From positions 58,450,502 through 58,514,501 of the forward strand of contig OZ038507.1 of assembly GCA_964036315.1 (NCBI GenBank): a stretch of DNA of 64,000 bases, given 5' to 3'. The translations under genes and the position numbers were made by a program. Of the stretch, positions 14,037 to 29,000 are shown in pieces; positions within the stretch are counted from its first letter, which is position 1; every line of letters starts with the position of its first letter. A model generated the notes under the pieces. It was not told where the DNA came from. It ran no database searches and worked only from the letters and a program-made list of their open reading frames with translations. The stretch comes from Acanthosepion esculentum (Eukaryota > Mollusca > Cephalopoda > Sepiida > Sepiidae).

Positions 14037-17000
14037 TTGCTTTGCCTGGTTTTGTCTTGCATATATATTGTTTGCTTAGTATTATTTTGCCTTGTTCTTT
14101 TCTTCCTTTTCTTATTGTTTATTGGAAACTTTGAGCATTTCTGCATTACTACTGTTGCTTTGCCTGGTTTTGTCTTGCATATATATTGTTTGCTTAGTAT
14201 TATTTTGCCTTGTTCTTTTCTTCCTTTTCTTATTGTTTATTGGAAACTTTGAGCATTTCTGCATTCCTACTGTTGCTTTGCCTGGTTTTGTCTTGCATAT
14301 ATATTGTTTGCTTAGTATTATTTTCCCTTGTTCTTTTCTTCCTTTTCTTATTGTTTATTCGAAACTTTGAGCATTTCTGCATTACTACTGTTGCTTTGCC
14401 TGGTTTTGTCTTGCATATATATTGTTTGCTTAGTATTATTTTGCCTTGTTCTTTTCTTCCTTTTCTTATTGTTTATTGGAAACGTTGAGCATTTTTTGCA
14501 TTACTACTGTTGCTTTGCCTGGTTTTGTCTTGCATATATATTGTTTGCTTAGTATTATTTTGCCTTGTTCTTTTCTTCCTTTTCTTATTGTTTAATCGAA
14601 ACTTTGAGCATTTCTGCATTACTACTGTTGCTTTGCCTGGTTTTGTCTTGCATATATATTGTTTGCTTAGTATTATTTTGCCTTGTTCTTTTCTTCCTTT
14701 TCTTATTGTTTATTGGAAACTTTGAGCCTTTCTGCATTACTACTGTTGCTTTGCCTGGTTTTGTCTTGCATATATATTGTTTGCTTAGTATTATTTTGCC
14801 TTGTTCTTTTCTTCCTTTTCTTATTGTTTATTGGAACCTTTGAGCATTTTTTGCATTACTACTGTTGCTTTGCCTGGTTTTGTCTTGCATATATATTGTT
14901 TGCTTAGTATTATTTTCCCTTGTTCTTTTCTTCCTTTTCTTATTGTTTATTGGAACCTTTGAGCATTTTTTGCATTACTACTGTTGCTTTGCCTGGTTTT
15001 GTCTTGCATATATATTGTTTGCTTAGTATTATTTTCCCTTGTTCTTTTCTTCCTTTTCTTATTGTTTATTGGAACCTTTGAGCATTTTTTGCATTACTAC
15101 TGTTGCTTTGCCTGGTTTTGTCTTGCATATATATTGTTTGCTTAGTATTATATTGCCTTGTTCTTTTCTTCCTTTTCTTATTGTTTATTGGAAACGTTGA
15201 GCATTTTTTGCATTACTACTGTTGCTTTGCCTGTTTTGTCTTGCATATATATTGTTTGCTTAGTATTATTTTCCCTTGTCCTTTTCTTCCTATTCTTATT
15301 GTTTATTGGAGACTTTGAGCATTTTTTGCATTACTACTGTTGCTTTGCCTGGTTTTGTCTTGCATATATATTGTTTGCTTAGTATTATTTTGCCTTGTTC
15401 TTTTCTCCCTTTTCTTATTGTTTATTGGAAACTTTGAGCATTTCTGCATTACTACTGTTGCTTTGCCTGGTTTTGTCTTGCATATATTTTGTTTGCTTAG
15501 TATTATTTTGCCTTGTTCTTTTCTTCCTTTTCTTATTGTTTATTGGAAACGTTGAGCATTTTTTGCATTACTACTGTTGCTTTGCCTGTTTTGTCTTGCA
15601 TATATATTGTTTGCTTAGTATTATTTTCCCTTGTTCTTTTCTTCCTTTTCTTATTGTTTATTGGAGACTTTGAGCATTTTTTGCATTACTACTGTTGCTT
15701 TGCCTGGTTTTGTCTTGCATATATATTGTTTGCTTAGTATTATTTTCCCTTGTTCTTTTCTCCCTTTTCTTATTGTTTATTGGAAATTTTGAGCATTTTT
15801 TGCATTACTACTGTTGCTTTGCCTGGTTTTGTCTTGCATATATATTGTTTGCTTAGTATTATTTTCCCTTGTTCTTTTCTTCCTTTTCTTATTGTTTATT
15901 GGAGACTTTGAGCATTTTTTGCATTACTACTGTTGCTTTGCCTGGTTTTGTCTTGCATATATATTGTTTGCTTAGTATTATTTTCCCTTGTTCTTTTCTC
16001 CCTTTTCTTATTGTTTATTGGAAACTTTGAGCATTTTTTGCATTACTACTGTTGCTTTGCCTGGTTTTGTCTTGCATATATATTGTTTGCTTAGTATTAT
16101 TTTGCCTTGTTCTTTTCTTCCTTTTCTTTTTGTTTATTGGAACCTTTGAGCATTTTTTGCATTACTACTGTTGCTTTGCCTGGTTTTGTCTTGCATATAT
16201 ATTGTTTGCTTAGTATTATTTTGCCTTGTTCTTTTCTTCCTTTTCTTATTGTTTATTGGAACCTTTGAGCATTTTTTGCATTACTACTGTTGCTTTGCCT
16301 GGTTTTGTCTTGCATATATATTGTTTGCTTAGTATTATTTTCCCTTGTTCTTTTCTCCCTTTTCTTATTGTTTATTGGAAACTTTGAGCATTTTTTGCAT
16401 TACTACTGTTGCTTTGCCTGGTTTTGTTTTGCATATATATTGTTTGCTTAGTATTATTTTGCCTTGTTCTTTTCTTCCTTTTCTTATTGTTTATTGGAAC
16501 CTTTGAGCATTTTTTGCATTACTACTGTTGCTTTGCCTGGTTTTGTCTTGCATATATATTGTTTGCTTAGTATTATTTTGCCTTGTTCTTTTCTTTCTTT
16601 TCTTATTGTTTATTGGAACCTTTGAGCATTTTTTGCATTACTACTGTTGCTTTGCCTGGTTTTGTCTTGCATATATATTGTTTGCTTAGTATTATTTTGC
16701 CTTGTTCTTTTCTTCCTTTTCTTATTGTTTATTGGAAACTTTGAGCGTTTTTTGCATTACTACTGTTGCTTTGCCTGGTTTTGTCTTGCATATATATTGT
16801 TTGCTTAGTATTATTTTGCCTTGTTCTTTTCTTCCTTTTCTTATTGTTTATTGGAAACTTTGAGCATTTCTGCATTACTACTGTTGCTTTGCCTGGTTTT
16901 GTCTTGCATATATATTGTTTGCTTAGTATTATTTTGCCTTGTTCTTTTCTTCCTTTTCTTATTGTTTATTGGAAACTTTGAGCATTTCTGCATTCCTACT

Positions 17001-20000
17001 GTTGCTTTGCCTGGTTTTGTCTTGCATATATATTGTTTTCTTAGTATTATTTTCCCTTGTTCTTTTCTTCCTTTTCTTATTGTTTATTGGAAACGTTGAG
17101 CATTTTTTGCATTACTACTGTTGCTTTGCCTGGTTTTGTCTTGCATATATATTGTTTGCTTAGTATTATTTTCCCTTGTTCTTTTCTTCCTTTTCTTATT
17201 GTTTAATCGAAACTTTGAGCATTTCTGCATTACTACTGTTGCTTTGCCTGGTTTTGTCTTGCATATATATTGTTTGCTTAGTATTATTTTGCCTTGTTCT
17301 TTTCTTCCTTTTCTTATTGTTTATTGGAAACTTTGAGCCTTTCTGCATTACTACTGTTGCTTTGCCTGGTTTTGTCTTGCATATATATTGTTTGCTTAGT
17401 ATTATTTTGCCTTGTTCTTTTCTTCCTTTTCTTATTGTTTATTGGAACCTTTGAGCATTTTTTGCATTACTACTGTTGCTTTGCCTGGTTTTGTCTTGCA
17501 TATATATTGTTTGCTTAGTATTATTTTCCCTTGTTCTTTTCTTCCTTTTCTTATTGTTTATTGGAACCTTTGAGCATTTTTTGCATTACTACTGTTGCTT
17601 TGCCTGGTTTTGTCTTGCATATATATTGTTTGCTTAGTATTATTTTCCCTTGTTCTTTTCTTCCTTTTCTTATTGTTTATTGGAACCTTTGAGCATTTTT
17701 TGCATTACTACTGTTGCTTTGCCTGGTTTTGTCTTGCATATATATTGTTTGCTTAGTATTATTTTGCCTTGTTCTTTTCTTCCTTTTCTTATTGTTTATT
17801 GGAAACGTTGAGCATTTTTTGCATTACTACTGTTGCTTTGCCTGTTTTGTCTTGCATATATATTGTTTGCTTAGTATTATTTTCCCTTGTCCTTTTCTTC
17901 CTATTCTTATTGTTTATTGGAGACTTTGAGCATTTTTTGCATTACTACTGTTGCTTTGCCTGGTTTTGTCTTGCATATATATTGTTTGCTTAGTATTATT
18001 TTGCCTTGTTCTTTTCTCCCTTTTCTTATTGTTTATTGGAAACTTTGAGCATTTCTGCATTACTACTGTTGCTTTGCCTGGTTTTGTCTTGCATATATTT
18101 TGTTTGCTTAGTATTATTTTGCCTTGTTCTTTTCTTCCTTTTCTTATTGTTTATTGGAAACGTTGAGCATTTTTTGCATTACTACTGTTGCTTTGCCTGT
18201 TTTGTCTTGCATATATATTGTTTGCTTAGTATTATTTTCCCTTGTTCTTTTCTTCCTTTTCTTATTGTTTATTGGAGACTTTGAGCATTTTTTGCATTAC
18301 TACTGTTGCTTTGCCTGGTTTTGTCTTGCATATATATTGTTTGCTTAGTATTATTTTCCCTTGTTCTTTTCTCCCTTTTCTTATTGTTTATTGGAAATTT
18401 TGAGCATTTTTTGCATTACTACTGTTGCTTTGCCTGGTTTTGTCTTGCATATATATTGTTTGCTTAGTATTATTTTCCCTTGTTCTTTTCTTCCTTTTCT
18501 TATTGTTTATTGGAACCTTTGAGCATTTTTTGCATTACTACTGTTGCTTTGCCTGGTTTTGTCTTGCATATATATTGTTTGCTTAGTATTATTTTCCCTT
18601 GTTCTTTTCTTCCTTTTCTTATTGTTTATTGGAAACTTTGAGCATTTTTTGCATTACTACTGTTGCTTTGCCTGTTTTGTCTTGCATATATATTGTTTGC
18701 TTAGTATTATTTTCCCTTGTTCTTTTCTTCCTTTTCTTATTGTTTATTGGAGACTTTGAGCATTTTTTGCATTACTACTGTTGCTTTGCCTGGTTTTGTC
18801 TTGCATATATATTGTTTGCTTAGTATTATTTTCCCTTGTTCTTTTCTCCCTTTTCTTATTGTTTATTGGAAACTTTGAGCATTTTTTGCATTACTACTGT
18901 TGCTTTGCCTGGTTTTGTCTTGCATATATATTGTTTGCTTAGTATTATTTTGCCTTGTTCTTTTCTTCCTTTTCTTTTTATTTATTGGAACCTTTGAGCA
19001 TTTTTTGCATTACTACTGTTGCTTTGCCTGGTTTTGTCTTGCATATATATTGTTTGCTTAGTATTATTTTGCCTTGTTCTTTTCTTCCTTTTCTTATTGT
19101 TTATTGGAACATTTGAGCATTTTTTGCATTACTACTGTTGCTTTGCCTGGTTTTGTCTTGCATATATATTGTTTGCTTAGTATTATTTTCCCTTGTTCTT
19201 TTCTCCCTTTTCTTATTGTTTATTGGAAACTTTGAGCATTTTTTGCATTACTACTGTTGCTTTGCCTGGTTTTGTTTTGCATATATATTGTTTGCTTAGT
19301 ATTATTTTGCCTTGTTCTTTTCTTCCTTTTCTTATTGTTTATTGGAACCTTTGAGCATTTTTTGCATTACTACTGTTGCTTTGCCTGGTTTTGTCTTGCA
19401 TATATATTGTTTGCTTAGTATTATTTTGCCTTGTTCTTTTCTTTCTTTTCTTATTGTTTATTGGAACCTTTGAGCATTTTTTGCATTACTACTGTTGCTT
19501 TGCCTGGTTTTGTCTTGCATATATATTGTTTGCTTAGTATTATTTTGCCTTGTTCTTTTCTTCCTTTTCTTATTGTTTATTGGAAACTTTGAGCGTTTTT
19601 TGCATTACTACTGTTGCTTTGCCTGGTTTTGTCTTGCATATATATTGTTTGCTTAGTATTATTTTGCCTTGTTCTTTTCTTCCTTTTCTTATTGTTTATT
19701 GGAAACTTTGAGCATTTCTGCATTACTACTGTTGCTTTGCCTGGTTTTGTCTTGCATATATATTGTTTGCTTAGTATTATTTTGCCTTGTTCTTTTCTTC
19801 CTTTTCTTATTGTTTATTGGAAACTTTGAGCATTTCTGCATTCCTACTGTTGCTTTGCCTGGTTTTGTCTTGCATATATATTGTTTTCTTAGTATTATTT
19901 TCCCTTGTTCTTTTCTTCCTTTTCTTATTGTTTATTGGAAACGTTGAGCATTTTTTGCATTACTACTGTTGCTTTGCCTGGTTTTGTCTTGCATATATAT

Positions 20001-23000
20001 TGTTTGCTTAGTATTATTTTCCCTTGTTCTTTTCTTCCTTTTCTTATTGTTTATTGGAACCTTTGAGCATTTTTTGCATTACTACTGTTGCTTTGCCTGG
20101 TTTTGTCTTGCATATATATTGTTTGCTTAGTATTATTTTGCCTTGTTCTTTTCTTCCTTTTCTTATTGTTTATTCGAAACTTTGAGCATTTCTGCATTCC
20201 TACTGTTGCTTTGCCTGGTTTTGTCTTGCATATATATTGTTTGCTTAGTATTATTTTGCCTTGTTCTTTTCTTCCTTTTCTTATTGTTTATTGGAAACTT
20301 TGAGCATTTTTTGCATTACTACTGTTGCTTTGCCTGGTTTTGTCTTGCATATATATTGTTTGCTTAGTATTATTTTGCCTTGTTCTTTTCTTCCTTTTCT
20401 TATTGTTTATTGGAAACTTTGAGCATTTCTGCATTACTACTGTTGCTTTGCCTGGTTTTGTCTTGCATATATATTGTTTGCTTAGTATTATTTTGCCTTG
20501 TTCTTTTCTTCCTTTTCTTATTGTTTATTGGAAACTTTGAGCATTTTTTGCATTACTACTGTTGCTTTGCCTGGTTTTGTCTTGCATATATATTGTTTGC
20601 TTAGTATTATTTTGCCTTGTTCTTTTCTTCCTTTTCTTATTGTTTATTGGAACCTTTGAGCATTTTTTGCATTACTACTGTTGCTTTGCCTGGTTTTGTC
20701 TTGCATATATATTGTTTGCTTAGTATTATTTTCCCTTGTTCTTTTCTTCCTTTTCTTATTGTTTATTGGAACCTTTGAGCATTTTTTGCATTACTACTGT
20801 TGCTTTGCCTGGTTTTGTCTTGCATATATATTGTTTGCTTAGTATTATTTTCCCTTGTTCTTTTCTTCCTTTTCTTATTGTTTATTGGAACCTTTGAGCA
20901 TTTTTTGCATTACTACTGTTGCTTTGCCTGGTTTTGTCTTGCATATATATTGTTTGCTTAGTATTATTTTGCCTTGTTCTTTTCTTCCTTTTCTTATTGT
21001 TTATTGGAAACGTTGAGCATTTTTTGCATTACTACTGTTGCTTTGCCTGTTTTGTCTTGCATATATATTGTTTGCTTAGTATTATTTTCCCTTGTCCTTT
21101 TCTTCCTATTCTTATTGTTTATTGGAGACTTTGAGCATTTTTTGCATTACTACTGTTGCTTTGCCTGGTTTTGTCTTGCATATATATTGTTTGCTTAGTA
21201 TTATTTTGCCTTGTTCTTTTCTCCCTTTTCTTATTGTTTATTGGAAACTTTGAGCATTTCTGCATTACTACTGTTGCTTTGCCTGGTTTTGTCTTGCATA
21301 TATTTTGTTTGCTTAGTATTATTTTGCCTTGTTCTTTTCTTCCTTTTCTTATTGTTTATTGGAAACGTTGAGCATTTTTTGCATTACTACTGTTGCTTTG
21401 CCTGTTTTGTCTTGCATATATATTGTTTGCTTAGTATTATTTTCCCTTGTTCTTTTCTTCCTTTTCTTATTGTTTATTGGAGACTTTGAGCATTTTTTGC
21501 ATTACTACTGTTGCTTTGCCTGGTTTTGTCTTGCATATATATTGTTTGCTTAGTATTATTTTCCCTTGTTCTTTTCTCCCTTTTCTTATTGTTTATTGGA
21601 AATTTTGAGCATTTTTTGCATTACTACTGTTGCTTTGCCTGGTTTTGTCTTGCATATATATTGTTTGCTTAGTATTATTTTCCCTTGTTCTTTTCTTCCT
21701 TTTCTTATTGTTTATTGGAAACTTTGAGCATTTTTTGCATTACTACTGTTGCTTTGCCTGTTTTGTCTTGCATATATATTGTTTGCTTAGTATTATTTTC
21801 CCTTGTTCTTTTCTTCCTTTTCTTATTGTTTATTGGAGACTTTGAGCATTTTTTGCATTACTACTGTTGCTTTGCCTGGTTTTGTCTTGCATATATATAT
21901 TGTTTGCTTAGTATTATTTTCCCTTGTTCTTTTCTCCCTTTTCTTATTGTTTATTGGAAACTTTGAGCATTTTTTGCATTACTACTGTTGCTTTGCCTGG
22001 TTTTGTCTTGCATATATATTGTTTGCTTAGTATTATTTTGCCTTGTTCTTTTCTTCCTTTTCTTTTTATTTATTGGAACCTTTGAGCATTTTTTGCATTA
22101 CTACTGTTGCTTTGCCTGGTTTTGTCTTGCATATATATTGTTTGCTTAGTATTATTTTGCCTTGTTCTTTTCTCCCTTTTCTTATTGTTTATTGGAACAT
22201 TTGAGCATTTTTTGCATTACTACTGTTGCTTTGCCTGGTTTTGTCTTGCATATATATTGTTTGCTTAGTATTATTTTCCCTTGTTCTTTTCTCCCTTTTC
22301 TTATTGTTTATTGGAAAATTTGAGCATTTTTTGCATTACTACTGTTGCTTTGCCTGGTTTTGTTTTGCATATATATTGTTTGCTTAGTATTATTTTGCCT
22401 TGTTCTTTTCTTCCTTTTCTTATTGTTTATTGGAACCTTTGAGCATTTTTTGCATTACTACTGTTGCTTTGCCTGGTTTTGTCTTGCATATATATTGTTT
22501 GCTTAGTATTATTTTGCCTTGTTCTTTTCTTTCTTTTCTTATTGTTTATTGGAACCTTTGAGCATTTTTTGCATTACTACTGTTGCTTTGCCTGGTTTTG
22601 TCTTGCATATATATTGTTTGCTTAGTATTATTTTGCCTTGTTCTTTTCTTCCTTTTCTTATTGTTTATTGGAAACTTTGAGCGTTTTTTGCATTACTACT
22701 GTTGCTTTGCCTGGTTTTGTCTTGCATATATATTGTTTGCTTAGTATTATTTTGCCTTGTTCTTTTCTTCCTTTTCTTATTGTTTATTGGAAACTTTGAG
22801 CATTTCTGCATTACTACTGTTGCTTTGCCTGGTTTTGTCTTGCATATATATTGTTTGCTTAGTATTATTTTGCCTTGTTCTTTTCTTCCTTTTCTTATTG
22901 TTTATTGGAAACTTTGAGCATTTCTGCATTCCTACTGTTGCTTTGCCTGGTTTTGTCTTGCATATATATTGTTTTCTTAGTATTATTTTCCCTTGTTCTT

Positions 23001-25990
23001 TTCTTCCTTTTCTTATTGTTTATTGGAAACGTTGAGCATTTTTTGCATTACTACTGTTGCTTTGCCTGGTTTTGTCTTGCATATATATTGTTTGCTTAGT
23101 ATTATTTTCCCTTGTTCTTTTCTTCCTTTTCTTATTGTTTATTGGAACCTTTGAGCATTTTTTGCATTACTACTGTTGCTTTGCCTGGTTTTGTCTTGCA
23201 TATATATTGTTTGCTTAGTATTATTTTGCCTTGTTCTTTTCTTCCTTTTCTTATTGTTTATTCGAAACTTTGAGCATTTCTGCATTCCTACTGTTGCTTT
23301 GCCTGGTTTTGTCTTGCATATATATTGTTTGCTTAGTATTATTTTGCCTTGTTCTTTTCTTCCTTTTCTTATTGTTTATTGGAAACTTTGAGCATTTTTT
23401 GCATTACTACTGTTGCTTTGCCTGGTTTTGTCTTGCATATATATTGTTTGCTTAGTATTATTTTGCCTTGTTCTTTTCTTCCTTTTCTTATTGTTTATTG
23501 GAAACTTTGAGCATTTCTGCATTACTACTGTTGCTTTGCCTGGTTTTGTCTTGCATATATATTGTTTGCTTAGTATTATTTTGCCTTGTTCTTTTCTTCC
23601 TTTTCTTATTGTTTATTGGAAACTTTGAGCATTTTATGCATTACTACTGTTGCTTTGCCTGGTTTTGTCTTGCATATATATTGTTTGCTTAGTATTATTT
23701 TGCCTTGTTCTTTTCTTCCTTTTCTTATTGTTTATTGGAAACTTTGAGCATTTCTGCATTACTACTGTTGCTTTGCCTGGTTTTGTCTTGCATATATATT
23801 GTTTGCTTAGTATTATTTTGCCTTGTTCTTTTCTTCCTTTTCTTATTGTTTATTGGAAACTTTGAGCATTTCTGCATTCCTACTGTTGCTTGGCCTGGTT
23901 TTTTCTTGCATATATATTGTTTGCTTAGTATTATTTTCCCTTGTTCTTTTCTTCCTTTTCTTATTGTTTATTCGAAACTTTGAGCATTTCTGCATTCCTA
24001 CTGTTGCTTTGCCTGGTTTTGTCTTGCATATATATTGTTTGCTTAGTATTATTTTGCCTTGTTCTTTTCTTCCTTTTCTTATTGTTTATTCGAAACTTTG
24101 AGCATTTCTGCATTCCTACTGTTGCTTTGCCTGGTTTTGTCTTGCATATATATTGTTTGCTTAGTATTATTTTGCCTTGTTCTTTTCTTCCTTTTCTTAT
24201 TGTTTATTGGAAACTTTGAGCATTTTTTGCATTACTACTGTTGCTTTGCCTGGTTTTGTCTTGCATATATATTGTTTGCTTAGTATTATTTTGCCTTGTT
24301 CTTTTCTTCCTTTTCTTATTGTTTATTGGAAACTTTGAGCATTTCTGCATTACTACTGTTGCTTTGCCTGGTTTTGTCTTGCATATATATTGTTTGCTTA
24401 GTATTATTTTGCCTTGTTCTTTTCTTCCTTTTCTTGTTGTTTATTGGAAACTTTGAGCATTTCTGCATTCCTACTGTTGCTTTGCCTGGTTTTGTCTTGC
24501 ATATATATTGTTTGCTTAGTATTATTTTCCCTTGTTCTTTTCTTCCTTTTCTTATTGTTTATTGGAAACGTTGAGCATTTTTTGCATTACTACTGTTGCT
24601 TTGCCTGGTTTTGTCTTGCATATATATTGTTTGCTTAGTATTATTTTGCCTTGTTCTTTTCTTCCTTTTCTTATTGTTTATTGGAAACGTTGAGCATTTT
24701 TTGCATTACTACTGTTGCTTTGCCTGGTTTTGTCTTGCATATATATTGTTTGCTTAGTATTATTTTGCCTTGTTCTTTTCTTCCTTTTCTTATTGTTTAT
24801 TGGAAACGTTGAGCATTTTTTGCATTACTACTGTTGCTTTGCCTGGTTTTGTCTTGCATATATATTGCTTGCTTGTATTATTATGCCTTGTTCTTTTCTT
24901 CCTTTTCTTATTGTTTATTGGAACCTTTGAGCATTTTTTGCATTCCTACTGTTGCTTTGCCTGGTTTTGTCTTGCATATATATTGTTTGCTTTGTATTAT
25001 TTTGCCTTGTTCTTTTCTTCCTTTTCTTATTGTTTATTGGAACCTTTGAGCATTTTTTGCATTACTACTGTTGCTTTGCCTGTTTTGTCTTGCATATATA
25101 TTGTTTGCTTAGTATTATTTTCCCTTGTTCTTTTCTCCCTTTTCTTATTGTTTATTGGAAACTTTGAGCATTTTTTGCATTACTACTGTTGCTTTGCCTG
25201 GTTTTGTCTTGCATATATATTGTTTGCTTAGTATTATATTGCCTTGTTCTTTTCTTCCTTTTCTTATTGTTTATTGTAACCTTTGAGCATTTTTTGCATT
25301 ACTACTGTTGCTTTGCCTGGTTTTGTCTTGCATATATATTGTTTGCTTAGTATTATTTTGCCTTGTACTTTTCTTCCTTTTCTTATTGTTTATTGGAACC
25401 TTTGAGCATTTTTTGCATTACTACTGTTGCTTTGCCTGGTTTTGTCTTGCATATATATTGTTTGCTTAGTATTATTTTGCCTTGTTCTTTTCTTCCTTTT
25501 CTTATTGTTTATTGGAAACTTTGAGCATTTTTTGCATTACTACTGTTGCTTTGCCTGGTTTTGTCTTGCATATATATTGTTTGCTTAGTATTATTTTGCC
25601 TTGTTCTTTTCTTCCTTTTCTTATTGTTTATTGGAAACTTTGAGCATTTCTGCATTACTACTGTTGCTTTGCCTGGTTTTGTCTTGCATATATATTGTTT
25701 GCTTAGTATTATTTTGCCTTGTTCTTTTCTTCCTTTTCTTATTGTTTATTGGAAACTTTGAGCATTTCTGCATTCCTACTGTTGCTTGGCCTGGTTTTGT
25801 CTTGCATATATATTGTTTGCTTAGTATTATTTTCCCTTGTTCTTTTCTTCCTTTTCTTATTGTTTATTCGAAACTTTGAGCATTTCTGCATTCCTACTGT
25901 TGCTTTGCCTGGTTTTGTCTTGCATATATATTGTTTGCTTAGTATTATTTTGCCTTGTTCTTTTCTTCCTTTTGTTATTGTTTATTGGAA
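14037..25990 (+). repeat. Rearranged higher-order blocks of 22-27 monomers
   Basis: The same ordered series of variant monomers begins at 16766, 19614, 22702 and 25546 (spacings 2848, 3088, 2844), with a related start at 14037. A second series begins at 15103, 17714 and 20919 (spacings 2611, 3205). Spacings differ by whole monomers, as expected when unequal exchange adds or removes units inside a block. The CCTGTTTTG 118-bp variant enters the array in this section, at about 15231. Confidence 0.75.
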
Positions 25991-26054
25991 ACTTTGAGCA
26001 TTTTTTGCATTACTACTGTTGCTTTGCCTGGTTTTGTCTTGCATATATATTGTT

Positions 26055-29000
26055 TGCTTAGTATTATTTTCCCTTGTTCTTTTCTTCCTTTTCTTATTGT
26101 TTATTGGAACCTTTGAGCATTTTATGCATTACTACTGTTGCTTTGCCTGGTTTTGTCTTGCATATATATTGTTTGCTTAGTATTATTTTGCCTTGTTCTT
26201 TTCTTCCTTTTGTTATTGTTTATTGGAAACTTTGAGCATTTTTTGCATTACTACTGTTGCTTTGCCTGGTTTTGTCTTGCTTATATATTGTTTGCTTAGT
26301 ATTATTTTGCCTTGTTCTTTTCTTACTTTTCTTATTGTTTATTCGAAACTTTGAGCATTTCTGCATTCCTACTGTTGCTTTGCCTGGTTTTGTCTTGCAT
26401 ATATATTGTTTGCTTAGTATTATTTTGCCTTGTTCTTTTCTTCCTTTTCTTATTGTTTATTGGAAACTTTGAGCATTTCTGCATTAATAGTGTTGCTTTG
26501 CCTGGTTTTGTCTTGCATATATATTGTTTGCTTAGTATTATTTTGCCTTGTTCTTTTCTTCCTTTTCTTATTGTTTATTGGAACCTTTGAGCATTTTTTG
26601 CATTACTACTGTTGCTTTGCCTGGTTTTGTCTTGCATATATATTGTTTGCTTAGTATTATTTTCCCTTGTTCTTTTCTTCCTTTTCTTATTGTTTATTGG
26701 AACCTTTGAGCATTTTTTGCATTACTACTGTTGCTTTGCCTGGTTTTGTCTTGCATATATATTGTTTGCTTAGTATTATTTTCCCTTGTTCTTTTCTTCC
26801 TTTTCTTATTGTTTATTGGAACCTTTGAGCATTTTTTGCATTACTACTGTTGCTTTGCCTGGTTTTGTCTTGCATATATATTGTTTGCTTAGTATTATTT
26901 TGCCTTGTTCTTTTCTTCCTTTTCTTATAGGTTTATTGGTACCTTTGAGCATTTTTTGCATTACTACTGTTGCTTTGCCTGGTTTTGTCTTGCATATATA
27001 TTGTTTGCTTAGTATTATTTTCCCTTGTTCTTTTCTTCCTTTTCTTATTGTTTATTGGAACCTTTGAGGATTTTTTGCATTACTACTGTTGCTTTGCCTG
27101 GTTTTGTCTTGCATATATATTGTTTGCTTAGTATTATTTTGCCTTGTTTTTTTCTTCCTTTTCTTATTGTTTATTGGAACCTTTGAGCATTTTTTGCATT
27201 ACTACTGTTGCTTTGCCTGGTTTTGTCTTGCATATATATTGTTTGCTTAGTATTATTTTCCCTTGTTCTTTTCTTCCTTTTCTTATTGTTTATTGGAACC
27301 TTTGAGCATTTTTTGCATTACTACTGTTGCTTTGCCTGGTTTTGTCTTGCATATATATTGTTTGCTTAGTATTATTTTCCCTTGTTCTTTTCTTCCTTTT
27401 CTTATTGTTTATTGGAACCTTTGAGCATTTTTTGCATTACTACTGTTGCTTTGCCTGTTTTGTCTTGCATATATATTGTTTGTTTAGTATTATTTTCCCT
27501 TGTTCTTTTCTTCCTTTTCTTATTGTTTATTGGAGACTTTGAGCATTTTTTGCATTACTACTGTTGCTTTGCCTGGTTTTGTCTTGCATATATATTGTTT
27601 GCTTAGTATTATTTTTTCTTGTTCTTTTCTCCCTTTTCTTATTGTTTATTGGAAACTGAGCATTTTTTGCATTACTACTGTTGCTTTGCCTGGTTTTGTC
27701 TTGCATATATATTGTTTGCTTAGTATTATTTTGCCTTGTTCTTTTCTTCCTTTTCTTATTGTTTATTGGAAACGTTGAGCATTTTTTGCATTACTACTGT
27801 TGTTTTTCCTGGTTTTGTCTTGCATATATATTGTTTGCTTAGTATTATTTTCCCTTGTTCTTTTCTTCCTTTTCTTATTGTTTATTGGAGACTTTGAGCA
27901 TTTTTTGCATTACTACTGTTGCTTTGCCTGTTTTGTCTTGCATATATATTGTTTGCTTAGTATTATTTTGCCTTGTTCTTTTCTTCCTTTTCTTATTGTT
28001 TATTGGAACCTTTGAGCCTTTTTTGCATTACTACTGTTGCTTTGCCTGGTTTTGTCTTGCATATATATTGTTTGCTTAGTATTATTTTCCCTTGTTCTTT
28101 TCTTCCTTTTCTTATTGTTTATTGGAGACTTTGAGCATTTTTTGCATTACTACTGTTGCTTTGCCTGTTTTGTCTTGCATATATATTGTTTGCTTAGTAT
28201 TATTTTGCCTTGTTCTTTTCTTCCTTTTCTTATTGTTTATTGGAACCTTTGAGCATTTTTTGCATTACTACTGTTGCTTTGCCTGGTTTTGTCTTGCATA
28301 TATATTGTTTGCTTAGTATTATTTTCCCTTGTTCTTTTCTTCCTTTTCTTATTGTTTATTGGAGACTTTGAGCATTTTTTGCATTACTACTGTTGCTTTG
28401 CCTGTTTTGTCTTGCATATATATTGTTTGCTTAGTATTATTTTGCCTTGTTCTTTTCTTCCTTTTCTTATTGTTTATTGGAACCTTTGAGCATTTTTTGC
28501 ATTACTACTGTTGCTTTGCCTGGTTTTGTCTTGCATATATATTGTTTGCTTAGTATTATTTTCCCTTGTTCTTTTCTTCCTTTTCTTATTGTTTATTCGA
28601 AACTTTGAGCATTTCTGCATTCCTACTGTTGCTTTGCCTGGTTTTGTCTTGCTTATATATTGTTTGCTTAGTATTATTTTCCCTTGTTCTTTTCTTCCTT
28701 TTCTTATTGTTTATTGGAACCTTTGAGCATTTTATGCATTACTACTGTTGCTTTGCCTGGTTTTGTCTTGCATATATATTGTTTGCTTAGTATTATTTTG
28801 CCTTGTTCTTTTCTTCCTTTTGTTATTGTTTATTGGAAACTTTGAGCATTTTTTGCATTACTACTGTTGCTTTGCCTGGTTTTGTCTTGCTTATATATTG
28901 TTTGCTTAGTATTATTTTGCCTTGTTCTTTTCTTCCTTTTCTTATTGTTTATTCGAAACTTTGAGCATTTCTGCATTCCTACTGTTGCTTTGCCTGGTTT

